From: Dehalococcoidia bacterium
GTDB lineage: Bacteria; Chloroflexota; Dehalococcoidia; UBA2979
Length of the DNA: 63,751 bases
Direction of reading: 5' to 3'
Assembly: GCA_009692725.1 (NCBI GenBank)
Contig: SHYP01000007.1
Location: 1-63,751 of the forward strand
The translations under genes were made by a program, and so were the position numbers. The notes below the pieces were generated by a model. That model saw nothing but the letters and a program-made list of their open reading frames with translations, ran no database searches and had not been told where the DNA came from. This document shows positions 27,930 to 36,164 of the stretch, one piece after another (within the stretch, counting starts at the first letter, position 1; each line of letters starts with the position of its first letter).

Positions 27930-30259
27930 GCGCCGCCGCTCGCGACCAGCGCGGCCCGCGCGGGCACGCGCTCCGCGCTCGCGCCGAGCGCCGCGAGCAG
28001 CGCCGCCACGCGGGCCTTCGGACGCTCGCCCGGCCCCGCTGGCGGTCCGACGCACGCCGGGCAGCCGTGCGGGCACGGGCATCCCGCCACGGTCGCGCGG
28101 GCGAACACGAGCAGCCGCGCCCGCTCGCGGCACAGTTGCTCTGCGAGACCGACGCCCCCCGGCACGGACTCCCACAGGAACACCGTCGGGCGCAGCGTGT
28201 GCGGCGAGCGCAACTGCGTCGCGAGCTGCAGATCGCCCGCCGCGCACAGCACGAGCAGCGGCGCGCAGTGCGCGAGGAGCTGCCCGAGCGCGACGAGCGC
28301 CGACTCGATGTCCGCGGTCGGCCACCCGTCCGTCGCGCCATCGGGGATCGCGAGCCAGAAGGCCGTGCTGTGCACGTCGTCCTGCGGCAGCCGGATCGTG
28401 CCCCAGCCCACGTTCTCGTGCGTATGCAGCTTGATCTTCTTGAAGATCGTCGCGAGGTAGGTGACGGCGACATCGCCGCAACCGCTCGGCTCCAGCTCGC
28501 CGCAAGCGTCCGCGCGCGCCAGCACGCGCAGGTCGACCGCGAGGTGCGCGTCCGTGTAGTAGTCGACGTCGACGGGGCGCACGTAGGCCTTCAGCTCCGC
28601 CCAGTCGAGCCGGTCGACGTGATACTGGCGGCCGTCGTGCAGGTAGATCGCCTCGTCGTGCAGCAGCGTCATCGCGGACGAACGGTCGATCTCGCCGATC
28701 ACCACGGGCGGCGCGCCCTGCTCGATGATCACGACGTTCTGGGCGTCGCCGCGCCGCAGCGACACCTCGTGGGCGGGATACGCCTCGCTCGTCCAGTACG
28801 TGCGGCCGCCGGCGCGATGCACGATGCCGTGCGCTTCGAGCTCGTCGAGCACCACCGGCGCGCTCGCGCCGAGCTGCTCGCGCTCGCCATCCTCGAGCGG
28901 CAGCTCGAATACTGCGCAGCGCACGTGATCGGCGGCGACCAGCAGGTTGTCCGGGTCGACGAGCCCCACCTCGACGCGCTCTCCGTCGAGGAACTCGGGG
29001 TGTGTGACGATGTACTGGTCGAGCGCGCCCGACCCTGCGACGTACACCGCGACGGACGGCGCCGCCGAGCGGCCCGCGCGTCCCACCTGCTGCCAGAAGC
29101 TCGCCACCGACCCCGGGTAGCCCGCGAGCACCGTGGCATCGAGCCCGCCGATGTCGATGCCGAGCTCGAGCGCGTTCGTCGCGACGACTGTGCGCACGCT
29201 GCCGTCGCGCAGGCCCGCCTCGATGGCGCGCCGCTCGCGGGGGAGGTAGCCGGAGCGATAGCCGCGCACCCACTCGTCGTGGCCCGGCAGGCGCGTGCGC
29301 CCGCCCGGCGCGGCGCGCAGGTACTGCGTCAGCACCTCGACGTCCGTGCGCGAGCGGGCGAAGACCAGCGTCTGCGCGCCCGCCGCCTGCAGCGCCGACG
29401 CCAGCGCGGTCGCGGACCGCACGATGCCGCGGCGGATGCCTAGCGCCGGCTGCACCACCGGCGGGTTGTACAGCAGCACGTGCCGCTCGCCGCGCGGCGC
29501 GCCGTTGTCCGCGACCAGCACCGTGTCCCGCCCCGTGAGCGCGTTCGCGAGCTCGCGCGGGTTCGCGATCGTCGCCGAGCAGCAGATGAAGATCGGCTCG
29601 CTGCCGTAGAAGCGGCATACGCGCAGCAGCCGCCGTAACACATTCGCGACGTGTGAGCCGAACACGCCGCGGTACGTGTGCAGCTCGTCGATGACCACGT
29701 AGCGCAGCTGCTCGAAGAGGCGCACCCACTTCGTGTGGTGCGGCAGGATGCCCGTGTGCAGCATGTCCGGGTTCGTGATCACCACGTGCCCCGCCGTGCG
29801 CACCGCGCGCCGCGCCGCGGGCGCCGTGTCGCCGTCATACGTGAACGCGCCGACGTCCAGGCCCGCGGCGTCGACGAGCTCCTGCAGCTCGTGCAGCTGG
29901 TCCTGCGCGAGCGCCTTCGTCGGGAACAGGTACAGCGCGCGCGCGTGCGGGTCCTCGACGATCGCCTGCAGCACCGGGACCGTGTAGCAGAGCGTCTTGC
30001 CGGATGCCGTCGGCGTGACCACCACCTGGTCGCGCCCCGCAAGCGCGTGCGCGACCGCCTGCGCCTGGTGCGCGTAGGGGCGCTCGATGCCGCGCGAGCG
30101 CAGCGCGCCGAGTAGCCGCGGGTCGACGGCGTCCGGCCAACTGGCGAAGCGGGCCGGTTGTGCGGGCACCGTCAGCCAGGTCGCGTCGCCGCCCATGGCC
30201 GCGGCCTGCGCCCGCAGCGCTTCCTTGAGCCGGGCCGTCGAGTTGGCGAGCGCGCGCAT
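27926..30259 (-). CDS. mrfA: MrfA/YprA-like DEAD/DEAH helicase with DUF1998
   Basis: A 777-residue superfamily 2 helicase. Walker A TPTASGKTLCY near 87, FPTKALAQDQ, motif II VIDELH (DELH rather than DEAH) near 188, SAT in ICCSATIANP, and the second lobe with ATNALELGIDIGGLDATV and QQVGRAGRS near 395. The C-terminal DUF1998-type domain ends in a four-cysteine cluster, ATVAGCPCPHGCPACVGPP near 735, that probably binds metal. Together with mrfB downstream this is the mitomycin-repair pair. ATG at 30259 follows GGGAGG. A 31-bp dyad lies 25 bases upstream of the start. Confidence 0.9.
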   Translation of the reverse strand: MRALANSTARLKEALRAQAAAMGGDATWLTVPAQPARFASWPDAVDPRLLGALRSRGIERPYAHQAQAVAHALAGRDQVVVTPTASGKTLCYTVPVLQAIVEDPHARALYLFPTKALAQDQLHELQELVDAAGLDVGAFTYDGDTAPAARRAVRTAGHVVITNPDMLHTGILPHHTKWVRLFEQLRYVVIDELHTYRGVFGSHVANVLRRLLRVCRFYGSEPIFICCSATIANPRELANALTGRDTVLVADNGAPRGERHVLLYNPPVVQPALGIRRGIVRSATALASALQAAGAQTLVFARSRTDVEVLTQYLRAAPGGRTRLPGHDEWVRGYRSGYLPRERRAIEAGLRDGSVRTVVATNALELGIDIGGLDATVLAGYPGSVASFWQQVGRAGRSAAPSVAVYVAGSGALDQYIVTHPEFLDGERVEVGLVDPDNLLVAADHVRCAVFELPLEDGEREQLGASAPVVLDELEAHGIVHRAGGRTYWTSEAYPAHEVSLRRGDAQNVVIIEQGAPPVVIGEIDRSSAMTLLHDEAIYLHDGRQYHVDRLDWAELKAYVRPVDVDYYTDAHLAVDLRVLARADACGELEPSGCGDVAVTYLATIFKKIKLHTHENVGWGTIRLPQDDVHSTAFWLAIPDGATDGWPTADIESALVALGQLLAHCAPLLVLCAAGDLQLATQLRSPHTLRPTVFLWESVPGGVGLAEQLCRERARLLVFARATVAGCPCPHGCPACVGPPAGPGERPKARVAALLAALGASAERVPARAALVASGGA

Positions 30260-30283
30260 ACGGGCCTCCCTGCCACCGTGACA

Positions 30284-30314
30284 AGCACGTATGTTCGTAG
30301 CGAACAGGTGTGCT
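30284..30314. promoter_or_regulatory. 31-bp dyad operator candidate between mrfA and polysaccharide deacetylase
   Basis: Nested inverted repeat: AGCAC, 3 bases, TGTTCG, TAG, CGAACA, 3 bases, GTGCT. Both arm pairs are perfect and the three spacers are each 3 bases. It lies between the divergent starts of mrfA (25 bases away) and the deacetylase (89 bases away), where a repressor or activator would control both. The arms read GTTC...GAAC, the opposite orientation to the GAAC-N4-GTTC LexA box, so it is not a standard SOS box. Confidence 0.55.
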
Positions 30315-30403
30315 CGTCAAGCGAGCGGGGTACTGGCTGCGGCTCTACCGGCGCTCGACCGTATGGCGACGGCCATCGACGAATAGTGAGCACGGAGGCA
30401 TCG

Positions 30404-31228
30404 ATGACCGCTGTTCAGGAACTGGCCGGGCTCGCGAGGCGTGGCTTGCGCCGCGCTGGAGTCCGACGCGCGCGGCTCGTCGCCGAGCGCATGCGCCTGG
30501 AGCGCAGCGCGAGCGCGGTGCGCCGCCGGGGGCGAGCGGCGCGGACGGAGGGGCGCATCCTCGCGTACCACGCCGTCGGCACGCCGGCCTGGGCGTTCAA
30601 CGACCTCGCCCCGCGACGCTTCGCGCACCAGCTCGAGCTCGCCCTCGAGGCGGGCTACCGCTTCGTGCACCCCGACGCGATCGCACGCGGGGAGGGCGCC
30701 CCGGACGAGCTCGCCGTGAGCTTCGACGACGGGCTCGCGAGCGTGCTCCACCACGCGCCGCCGGTGCTCGCCTCGCTGGGCATCCCCTGGACCACCTTCA
30801 TCGTTTCGGACTGGGCGGAGCAGGGGCATGCCGCGGTCGCGCCCGGCACCTTCGCGAACTGGCGCGATGTCGAGCGCATGGCGGAGCTGGGCGGCACGAT
30901 CGGCAGCTACTCCGTCACCCATCCGAACTTCGCGCGGCTGTCGCCGGACCAGACGGCCCACGAGCTCGGCGAGTCGCGGCGCGTGATCGAGGCGCGCACC
31001 GACCTCGCGCCCGCCACCTTCGCCATCCCCTACGGCCAGTCGCGCGACTGGACCGCCGAGGCGCATGCGGCCGCGCTGGCGGCCGGGTACGCGCTCGTCT
31101 ACGCCCAGGCGATGGAGACGCGCTTCCCCGGCACCGTTGCGCGCACGAAGATCGCTCGCACCGACACCGACCACGTGTTTCGCGCCGCGCTGCGCGGCGC
31201 GTACGACCGCTGGGAAGAGCAGGTCTAG
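30404..31228 (+). CDS. Polysaccharide deacetylase (NodB-like)
   Basis: A 274-residue carbohydrate esterase family 4-like protein. The NodB core has ILAYHAVGTPAW near 45, the metal-binding SFDDGLASVLHHAPPVL near 103, and later TIGSYSVTHPNFARLSPDQTAHEL and TFAIPYGQSRDW. The usual H-T-x-x-H metal motif reads YSVTHPNFA, so one metal histidine is missing or shifted. It starts with a basic Arg-rich region and no clear signal peptide. ATG at 30404 follows GGAGG. Likely acts on an N-acetylated glycan; the next gene is a biosynthetic remnant. Confidence 0.82.
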   Translation: MTAVQELAGLARRGLRRAGVRRARLVAERMRLERSASAVRRRGRAARTEGRILAYHAVGTPAWAFNDLAPRRFAHQLELALEAGYRFVHPDAIARGEGAPDELAVSFDDGLASVLHHAPPVLASLGIPWTTFIVSDWAEQGHAAVAPGTFANWRDVERMAELGGTIGSYSVTHPNFARLSPDQTAHELGESRRVIEARTDLAPATFAIPYGQSRDWTAEAHAAALAAGYALVYAQAMETRFPGTVARTKIARTDTDHVFRAALRGAYDRWEEQV

Positions 31229-31232
31229 CGCC

Positions 31233-32731
31233 GTGCGCGTGCTCGTGACCGGCGGCTCCGGCTTCGTCGGCGGCGCGATCGTCGGCGAGCTGCTGCGGCA
31301 CGGCCACGCGGTGTGCGCCACTACCACGAATCCCGCCCCGCGCCCCGCCGACCACCCGCAACTGCGCTGGCTCGCGTGGGACGCCTGCACGCAGCCGCTG
31401 CCGGCCGCGCAGGCGCTCGCGCAGCTCGCACAGCTCGATGTAGTGCGCGGGCTCGCGAACCAGCCGCGTCGCGCAGCCGGCGACGACTTCTCGATCGCGG
31501 GCCAGATCGCCCGCCACCGCGTGACCCACCTGCAGTGCACGCCTTCGCTCGCCAGCATGCTGCTGCTCGACGAACGCACACGCACGGCGCTGCGGCTGTT
31601 GCGCCGGCTGCTCGTCGGCGGCGAGGCGCTCCCGGTCACGCTCGCGCGGCGGCTCACGGAGCTCGTCGGCGGCGGCCTCACGAACATGTACGGCCCCACC
31701 GAGACCACGATCTGGTCGTCGAGCTACGCGGTGGACGCCGTTCCCGCCGCCGCGACTGCGATCCCCATCGACCGGCCGATCGCGAACACTGAGCTGTACA
31801 TCCTCGACGAGCAGCTGCAGCCGTGCCCGTCGGCACGCCTGGCGAGCTCTTCATCGGCGGCGCGGGCGTCGTGCGCGGATACCTGTACCAGCCGGAGCTC
31901 ACGGCCGAGCGCTTCATCGCCGACCCGTTCAGCGGCCGTGCGGGTGCGCGCCTCTACCGCACCGACGACCTCGCGCGCTTCCTGCCGAATGGCGACATCG
32001 AGTTCCTCGGGCGGCTCGACCATCAGGTCAAGATCCGCGGCCACCGCATCGAGCTCGGCGAGATCGAGGCGGCGCTCGGCGCACACCCCGCCGTGCGAGA
32101 GACTGTCGTGCTCGCGCGCGAGGACGTGCCGGGCGACGTGCGGCTGGTCGGCTACGTCGTGCTGCACGCCGCCGGCGGTGCGCCCGACGTCGCGGCGGAG
32201 CTGCGCGCGCACGCGCGTGCCACGCTGCCCGAGTACATGGTGCCGTCGCACATCGTCGAGCTTCCTGCGTTCCCGCTCACCCCGAACGCCAAGGTCGACC
32301 GCAAGGCGCTGCCGTCGCCGCAGGACGTGCGGCGGGACGCCGCCCAGCACCCCGCCCGTGTTGTCGCGGCGCCGCCCGCGGCTGACGCCCCGCAGGCGCC
32401 CGCGCAGCGCGCCGCCGTCCCGGTCACCGTGGAGGCACTGGCGGCGATCTGGGCGCGCGTGCTCAACGTCGACGCCGTGGACGCGGACGACAACTTCTTC
32501 GACCTCGGCGGCCACTCGCTGGTCGCCATGCAGCTGATCGCGGATGTGCGCGAGGCCTTCCAGGTCGAGGTGCCGCTGCGTGCGCTGTTCGAGGACCCGA
32601 CGATCACCGGCCTCATGGCGGCGATCGACGACGTGCGGCTCGCCGGCGCGGACGAAGCGGAGCTGACCGCCGCGCTCGCCACCCTGGACGGGCTGTCCGA
32701 TGAGCAGCTGAACGTGCTGCTCGACAGCTAG
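31233..32731 (+). pseudogene. Chimeric epimerase-NRPS (A-PCP) remnant with frameshift
   Basis: The frame starts as an NAD-dependent epimerase (VRVLVTGGSGFVGGAIVGELLRHGH, about 60 residues) and passes in frame, near 31430-31490, into the middle of an adenylation domain: RHRVTHLQCTPSLASML, LLVGGEALP, NMYGPTETTIWSS. At about 31821 one base is missing; the A domain continues in another frame from VGTPGELFIGGAGVVRGYL through YRTDDLARFLPNGDIEFLGRLDHQ, PNAKVDRKALP, and a carrier domain with the phosphopantetheine Ser in DLGGHSLVAM, to a stop at 32731. No condensation or thioesterase domain is near. Reads as the wreck of a nonribosomal peptide or amino-acid-activating gene. Confidence 0.85.
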
Positions 32732-32753
32732 CGCGCCGCGCTACACTCGGCGC

Positions 32754-33353
32754 GTGCAGCCCGCCCTCGCCGCGTACGACCCGCACACGGCGCTCCTCGT
32801 CGTCGACGTGCAGAACGACTTCGCCGACCCGGCCGGAGCGCTGTACGTGCCCGGCGGCGAGCGCGCCGTCGACGCCGTGAACCGCGAGATCGAGCGCGCG
32901 CTCGCGGCCGGCGCCTTCGTCGCCTACACGCAGGACTGGCACCCGGAACGCACGCCGCACTTCGTCACGGACGGCGGGCCGTGGCCCCCGCACTGCGTGC
33001 GCGACAGCTGGGGCGCGGCGCTGCACCCCCGGCTGCACGCCGGTGCCGGCCCCGTGGTGCGTAAGGGTGCAGGCGGCGAGGACGGCTACTCCGGCTTCTC
33101 CGTGCGCGACCCGCGTACGGAAGCGCAGCACGCGACCGCGCTCGAGCAGCTGCTGCGCGATCACGCGGTGCGCGCGGTCGTGGTCGTCGGCCTCGCGACG
33201 GACTACTGCGTGCGCGAGACGGCGCTCGACGCCGTGCGCCTCGGCTTCGCCACAACGGTCGTGCTCGACGCTGTGCGCGCCGTCGACGTACTCGACGGCG
33301 ACGGCGACGCAGCGCTCGCGGCGCTGCGCGCCGTCGGCGTGGCGCTCGTGTGA
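32754..33353 (+). CDS. pncA: Nicotinamidase
   Basis: Hydrolyses nicotinamide to nicotinate in NAD salvage; 199 residues, isochorismatase fold. The Asp-Lys-Cys triad is visible: Asp in LLVVDVQNDFADP, Lys in VVRKGAG, Cys in GLATDYCVRETALDAVRLGF. Metal ligands are in DWHPERTPHF. GTG start. Its stop overlaps the start of the nicotinate phosphoribosyltransferase gene by 4 bp, which strongly supports the PncA assignment over other isochorismatase relatives. Confidence 0.93.
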   Translation: MQPALAAYDPHTALLVVDVQNDFADPAGALYVPGGERAVDAVNREIERALAAGAFVAYTQDWHPERTPHFVTDGGPWPPHCVRDSWGAALHPRLHAGAGPVVRKGAGGEDGYSGFSVRDPRTEAQHATALEQLLRDHAVRAVVVVGLATDYCVRETALDAVRLGFATTVVLDAVRAVDVLDGDGDAALAALRAVGVALV

Positions 33354-34711
33354 CCGACCCGTCACGCGGCCCCGCCGCGCTCGCGCTCTTCGCCGACCTG
33401 TACGAGCTGACGATGGCGCAGGCGTACTACGCCGAGGGCCTGACGGGCCCCGCGGTGTTCGAGCTGTTCGTGCGGCGGCTGCCGCCGGGGCGCAACGTGC
33501 TGCTCGCCGCCGGCCTCGGCAGCGCGCTCGATCAGCTCGAACAGCTGCGCTTCGAGCCCGCCGCGCTCGCGTACCTCGCCACGCTCGGCCTGTTCGAGCC
33601 CGCGTTCCTCGATCGTCTCGCCCAGCTGCGCTTCACCGGCTCCGTGCGCGCGCTGCCAGAGGGCACGCCCGTGTTCGCCGGCGAGCCGCTGCTGGAAGTG
33701 CACGCGCCGCTTCCGGAGGCGCAGCTCGTCGAGACGTACGTGCTCAACCAGGTCGCGTTCCAGAGCGCGATCGCGTCGAAGGCTGCGCGCCTCGTGCTCG
33801 CTGCGCAGGGCCGCCCGGTGCTCGAGTTCGGCGCGCGGCGCGCGCACGGCGCCGAGGCCGCCACGCTCGCCGCGCGTTCCGCCTACCTCGCCGGCTTCGC
33901 CGGCACGTCGAACGTGCTGGCGGGCGCGCGCTTCGGCATCCCGGTTGCCGGCACGCAGGCGCACTCCTACATCCAGGCGCACGCCACGGAAGCCGAGGCG
34001 CTGCGCGCGTACGCGCTCCGCTACCGCGAGACCACGCTGCTCGTCGACACGTACGACACCCTGCGCGGCGTGGACGAGGTCATTCGCCTCGCGCGGGAGC
34101 TCGGCCCCGCCTTCGACGTGCGCGCGATCCGCATCGACTCCGGCGACCTAGCGTCGCTCTCGCGCGCCGCGCGCGCGTCGCTGGACGTGGCCGGCCTCGC
34201 GAGTGTCGGCATCGTCGCGAGCGGCGACCTCGATGAACACGCGATCGCCCGCCTCGTCGAGCAAGGAGCGCCGGTCACGGCATTCGCCGCGGGCACCGCG
34301 GTTGCCGTGTCCGCGGATGCGCCTTCGCTCGACGCCGTGTACAAGCTCGTCGCCTACGACGGCGTCGGGCGCATGAAGCTCTCCGCCGACAAGGCCACGC
34401 TTCCCGGCGCGAAGCAGCTCTTCCGCGAGGCGCGCGATGGCGTGCTCAGGCGCGATGCCGTCGCTGCGCAGGGCGAGGCGCTGCCCGGTGCGCCCCTGCT
34501 CGTCGAGGTGATGCGCGACGGCCGCCGTCTCCCGGGCGACTACGCCGACGTTGCCGCGTCACGCGAGCGAGCACGCGCCGGGCTCGCCGCGCTGCCGCCC
34601 GCCCTGCGCGCGCTCGCGCCCGCTGTCCCGCCCTACCCGGTCGAGGTGAGCGCCCGCCTCAGCGCCGAGGCAGCACGCATGCGCGTGCGCCTCGGCGGCG
34701 GGGCGCCCTAG
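33350..34711 (+). CDS. pncB: Nicotinate phosphoribosyltransferase
   Basis: Converts nicotinate and PRPP to nicotinate mononucleotide; 453 residues. Family features are FADLYELTMAQAYYAEG at the N-terminus, EFGARRAHGAEAA near 163, GTQAHSYIQAH near 200, DTYDTLRGVDEVI and IRIDSGDLASLSR near 262. GTG at 33350 in a GTGA overlap with pncA. The two genes make a complete two-step salvage operon. It ends in a GC hairpin that includes its stop codon. Confidence 0.95.
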   Translation: MTDPSRGPAALALFADLYELTMAQAYYAEGLTGPAVFELFVRRLPPGRNVLLAAGLGSALDQLEQLRFEPAALAYLATLGLFEPAFLDRLAQLRFTGSVRALPEGTPVFAGEPLLEVHAPLPEAQLVETYVLNQVAFQSAIASKAARLVLAAQGRPVLEFGARRAHGAEAATLAARSAYLAGFAGTSNVLAGARFGIPVAGTQAHSYIQAHATEAEALRAYALRYRETTLLVDTYDTLRGVDEVIRLARELGPAFDVRAIRIDSGDLASLSRAARASLDVAGLASVGIVASGDLDEHAIARLVEQGAPVTAFAAGTAVAVSADAPSLDAVYKLVAYDGVGRMKLSADKATLPGAKQLFREARDGVLRRDAVAAQGEALPGAPLLVEVMRDGRRLPGDYADVAASRERARAGLAALPPALRALAPAVPPYPVEVSARLSAEAARMRVRLGGGAP

Positions 34712-34723
34712 CGCCCCGCCGCC
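34694..34723. terminator. Hairpin terminator at the pncB stop
   Basis: A perfect 13-bp GC stem (GGCGGCGGGGCGC and its complement) closes on CCTA, which contains part of the stop codon. It also covers the end of a minus-strand gene tail. No T-run. Confidence 0.55.
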
Positions 34724-34836
34724 GCCACGGCTTCGCGCTCGCCAGCGTCGTCCGCGTCCGGCGGTGCGCCGGCGCCAGCGTGAGGCGGCTGCGGCAGCCG
34801 CGGGCGAAGCTCCTCGGCCAGCCCGCGCACGTGCGC
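34708..34836 (-). pseudogene. Unidentified gene tail
   Basis: A minus-strand frame ends here reading HVRGLAEELRPRLPQPPHAG and a Pro/Asp/Ala-rich tail to a stop that overlaps the pncB stop on the other strand. It looks like the end of a larger protein, but the rest of the gene is missing because the sequence changes near 34840 to a histidine-kinase end on the other strand. Family not recognised. Confidence 0.25.
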
Positions 34837-34844
34837 GCGCCGCG

Positions 34845-35036
34845 GGCGGCGCCGGCCTCGGCCTGTCCATCGCGCGCGAGCTGATGGTCGCGCACGGCGG
34901 CTCGATCGCGCTCGCGAACCCCGGCGCGCCCGGCGCCACGCTCGTGCTGCGCCTGCCCGCACTCGACCCCGACGCGGCCGCGCTCGGCGACGACGTGACG
35001 TCCGCCATCGAGGCTGCCACCGCGTCCGAGCACTGA
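34845..35036 (+). pseudogene. C-terminal scrap of a sensor histidine kinase
   Basis: From 34845 the frame reads GGAGLGLSIARELMVAHGG, then SIALANPGAPGATLVLRLPAL. This is the G2 box and last strands of a HATPase_c domain. The N, G1 and F boxes, the phospho-accepting His domain and all sensor parts are absent. A 28-residue Arg/Ala-rich stretch precedes it in frame but is not kinase-like. It is therefore the truncated end of a former two-component kinase. Confidence 0.65.
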
Positions 35037-35068
35037 ACGCGCGCGCTGCCGCGCGTTAGAGAGCGGCG

Positions 35069-36148
35069 CTACACGACCAGGTCGCGCGTGACCTCGCCCA
35101 CGTTGCGCACGCCGCACAGCGCGAACGCGAGGTCGAGCTCGGCGCGCAGCAGCTCCAGCACGTCGCGCACGCCTGCTTCGCCGGCGACCGCGAGCCCCCA
35201 CAGCACCGGGCGCCCGATGAGCACCGCCTGCGCGCCCAGCGCGAGCGCTTTCACCACATCCGTCCCGCGGCGCACCCCGCCGTCCAACAGCACCGCACCG
35301 CGGCCCGCCACTGCCTCCGCGATCTCCGGCAGCGCGTCGATCGTCGCGAGCGCGGTGTCGAGCTGCCGCCCGCCGTGGTTCGAGACGACCACGCCCGCCG
35401 CGCCTGCCTCGATCGCCAGCCCCGCGTCGTCGCCGCGCAGCACGCCCTTCACGAGCACCGGCAGTCGCGTCACGGAGCGCAGCCACGCGACGTCGTCCCA
35501 CGTCAGCCCCTGGTCCAGCTGCGCCGCGAAGTACGCGGCAAGGTCCGGCGTCGCGCCCTCGCCGCCCGCCATGACCGCGCGCATGGAGTCGTGCTGCAGG
35601 TTCGCCGCCACCATCTCCGGCCGCTCGGCGCCGGCGCTCGCGCGCTCGCGCCGCCCCAGCAGCGGCGCGTCGACGGTGAGCACCAGCGCCTCGTAGCCGG
35701 CTGCCTCGGCGCGCGCTACCAGCGCCTGCGTCACCGCGCGATCGCGATACACGTACAGCTGGAACCAGCGCGGGCCCGCCCCCGTCGCCGCCACCTCCTC
35801 GATCGAGCGGCTCGCGATCGTGCTCAGCGTCATCGTCACGCCCAGCGCGGCCGCTGCGCGCGCCGTCGCCAGCTCGCCGTCGGGGTGCGCGAGCCGCTGC
35901 TGCGCGACTGGCGCCACCAGCACCGGCAGTGCGTGCCGCCGTCCCAGCAGCACTGTGCCCAGGTCGCGCTGCGCCACGCCGCGCAGCATGCGCGGACGCA
36001 GCCGCAGCCGCCCGAAGGCCGCGCGATTCTCGCGCAGCGTCAGCTCGTCGTTCGCGCCGCTCGCGTAGTAGTCGAGCGCGCCCGGCGACAGGCGCGCGTG
36101 CGCGGCCACTTCGTAGGCGTCGAGGTTCAGCAGCGGCGGTGCAGTCAC
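35069..36148 (-). CDS. FMN-dependent alpha-hydroxy-acid oxidase/dehydrogenase
   Basis: A 359-residue TIM-barrel enzyme of the lactate/glycolate oxidase family that oxidises alpha-hydroxy acids to keto acids. Seen: LDYYASGANDELTLRENRAAF, WFQLYVYRDRAVTQAL with the conserved Tyr, LPVLVKGVLRGDDA with Lys, the catalytic His and Arg in VVSNHGGRQLDTALATIDALPEIAEAV, and DGGVRRGTDVVKALALGAQAVLIGRP. The usual APMAF-H motif reads APVAQQRLAHPDGE. It lies 16 bases downstream of the PAC2 gene on the same strand. Confidence 0.92.
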   Translation of the reverse strand: MTAPPLLNLDAYEVAAHARLSPGALDYYASGANDELTLRENRAAFGRLRLRPRMLRGVAQRDLGTVLLGRRHALPVLVAPVAQQRLAHPDGELATARAAAALGVTMTLSTIASRSIEEVAATGAGPRWFQLYVYRDRAVTQALVARAEAAGYEALVLTVDAPLLGRRERASAGAERPEMVAANLQHDSMRAVMAGGEGATPDLAAYFAAQLDQGLTWDDVAWLRSVTRLPVLVKGVLRGDDAGLAIEAGAAGVVVSNHGGRQLDTALATIDALPEIAEAVAGRGAVLLDGGVRRGTDVVKALALGAQAVLIGRPVLWGLAVAGEAGVRDVLELLRAELDLAFALCGVRNVGEVTRDLVV

Positions 36149-36164
36149 GGTGCGCGCCGTGTGC

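Noticed and set aside
30284..30314. LexA (SOS) box
   Set aside because: The GTTC and GAAC blocks are in the reverse order compared with known GAAC-N4-GTTC boxes; kept only as an unknown dyad.
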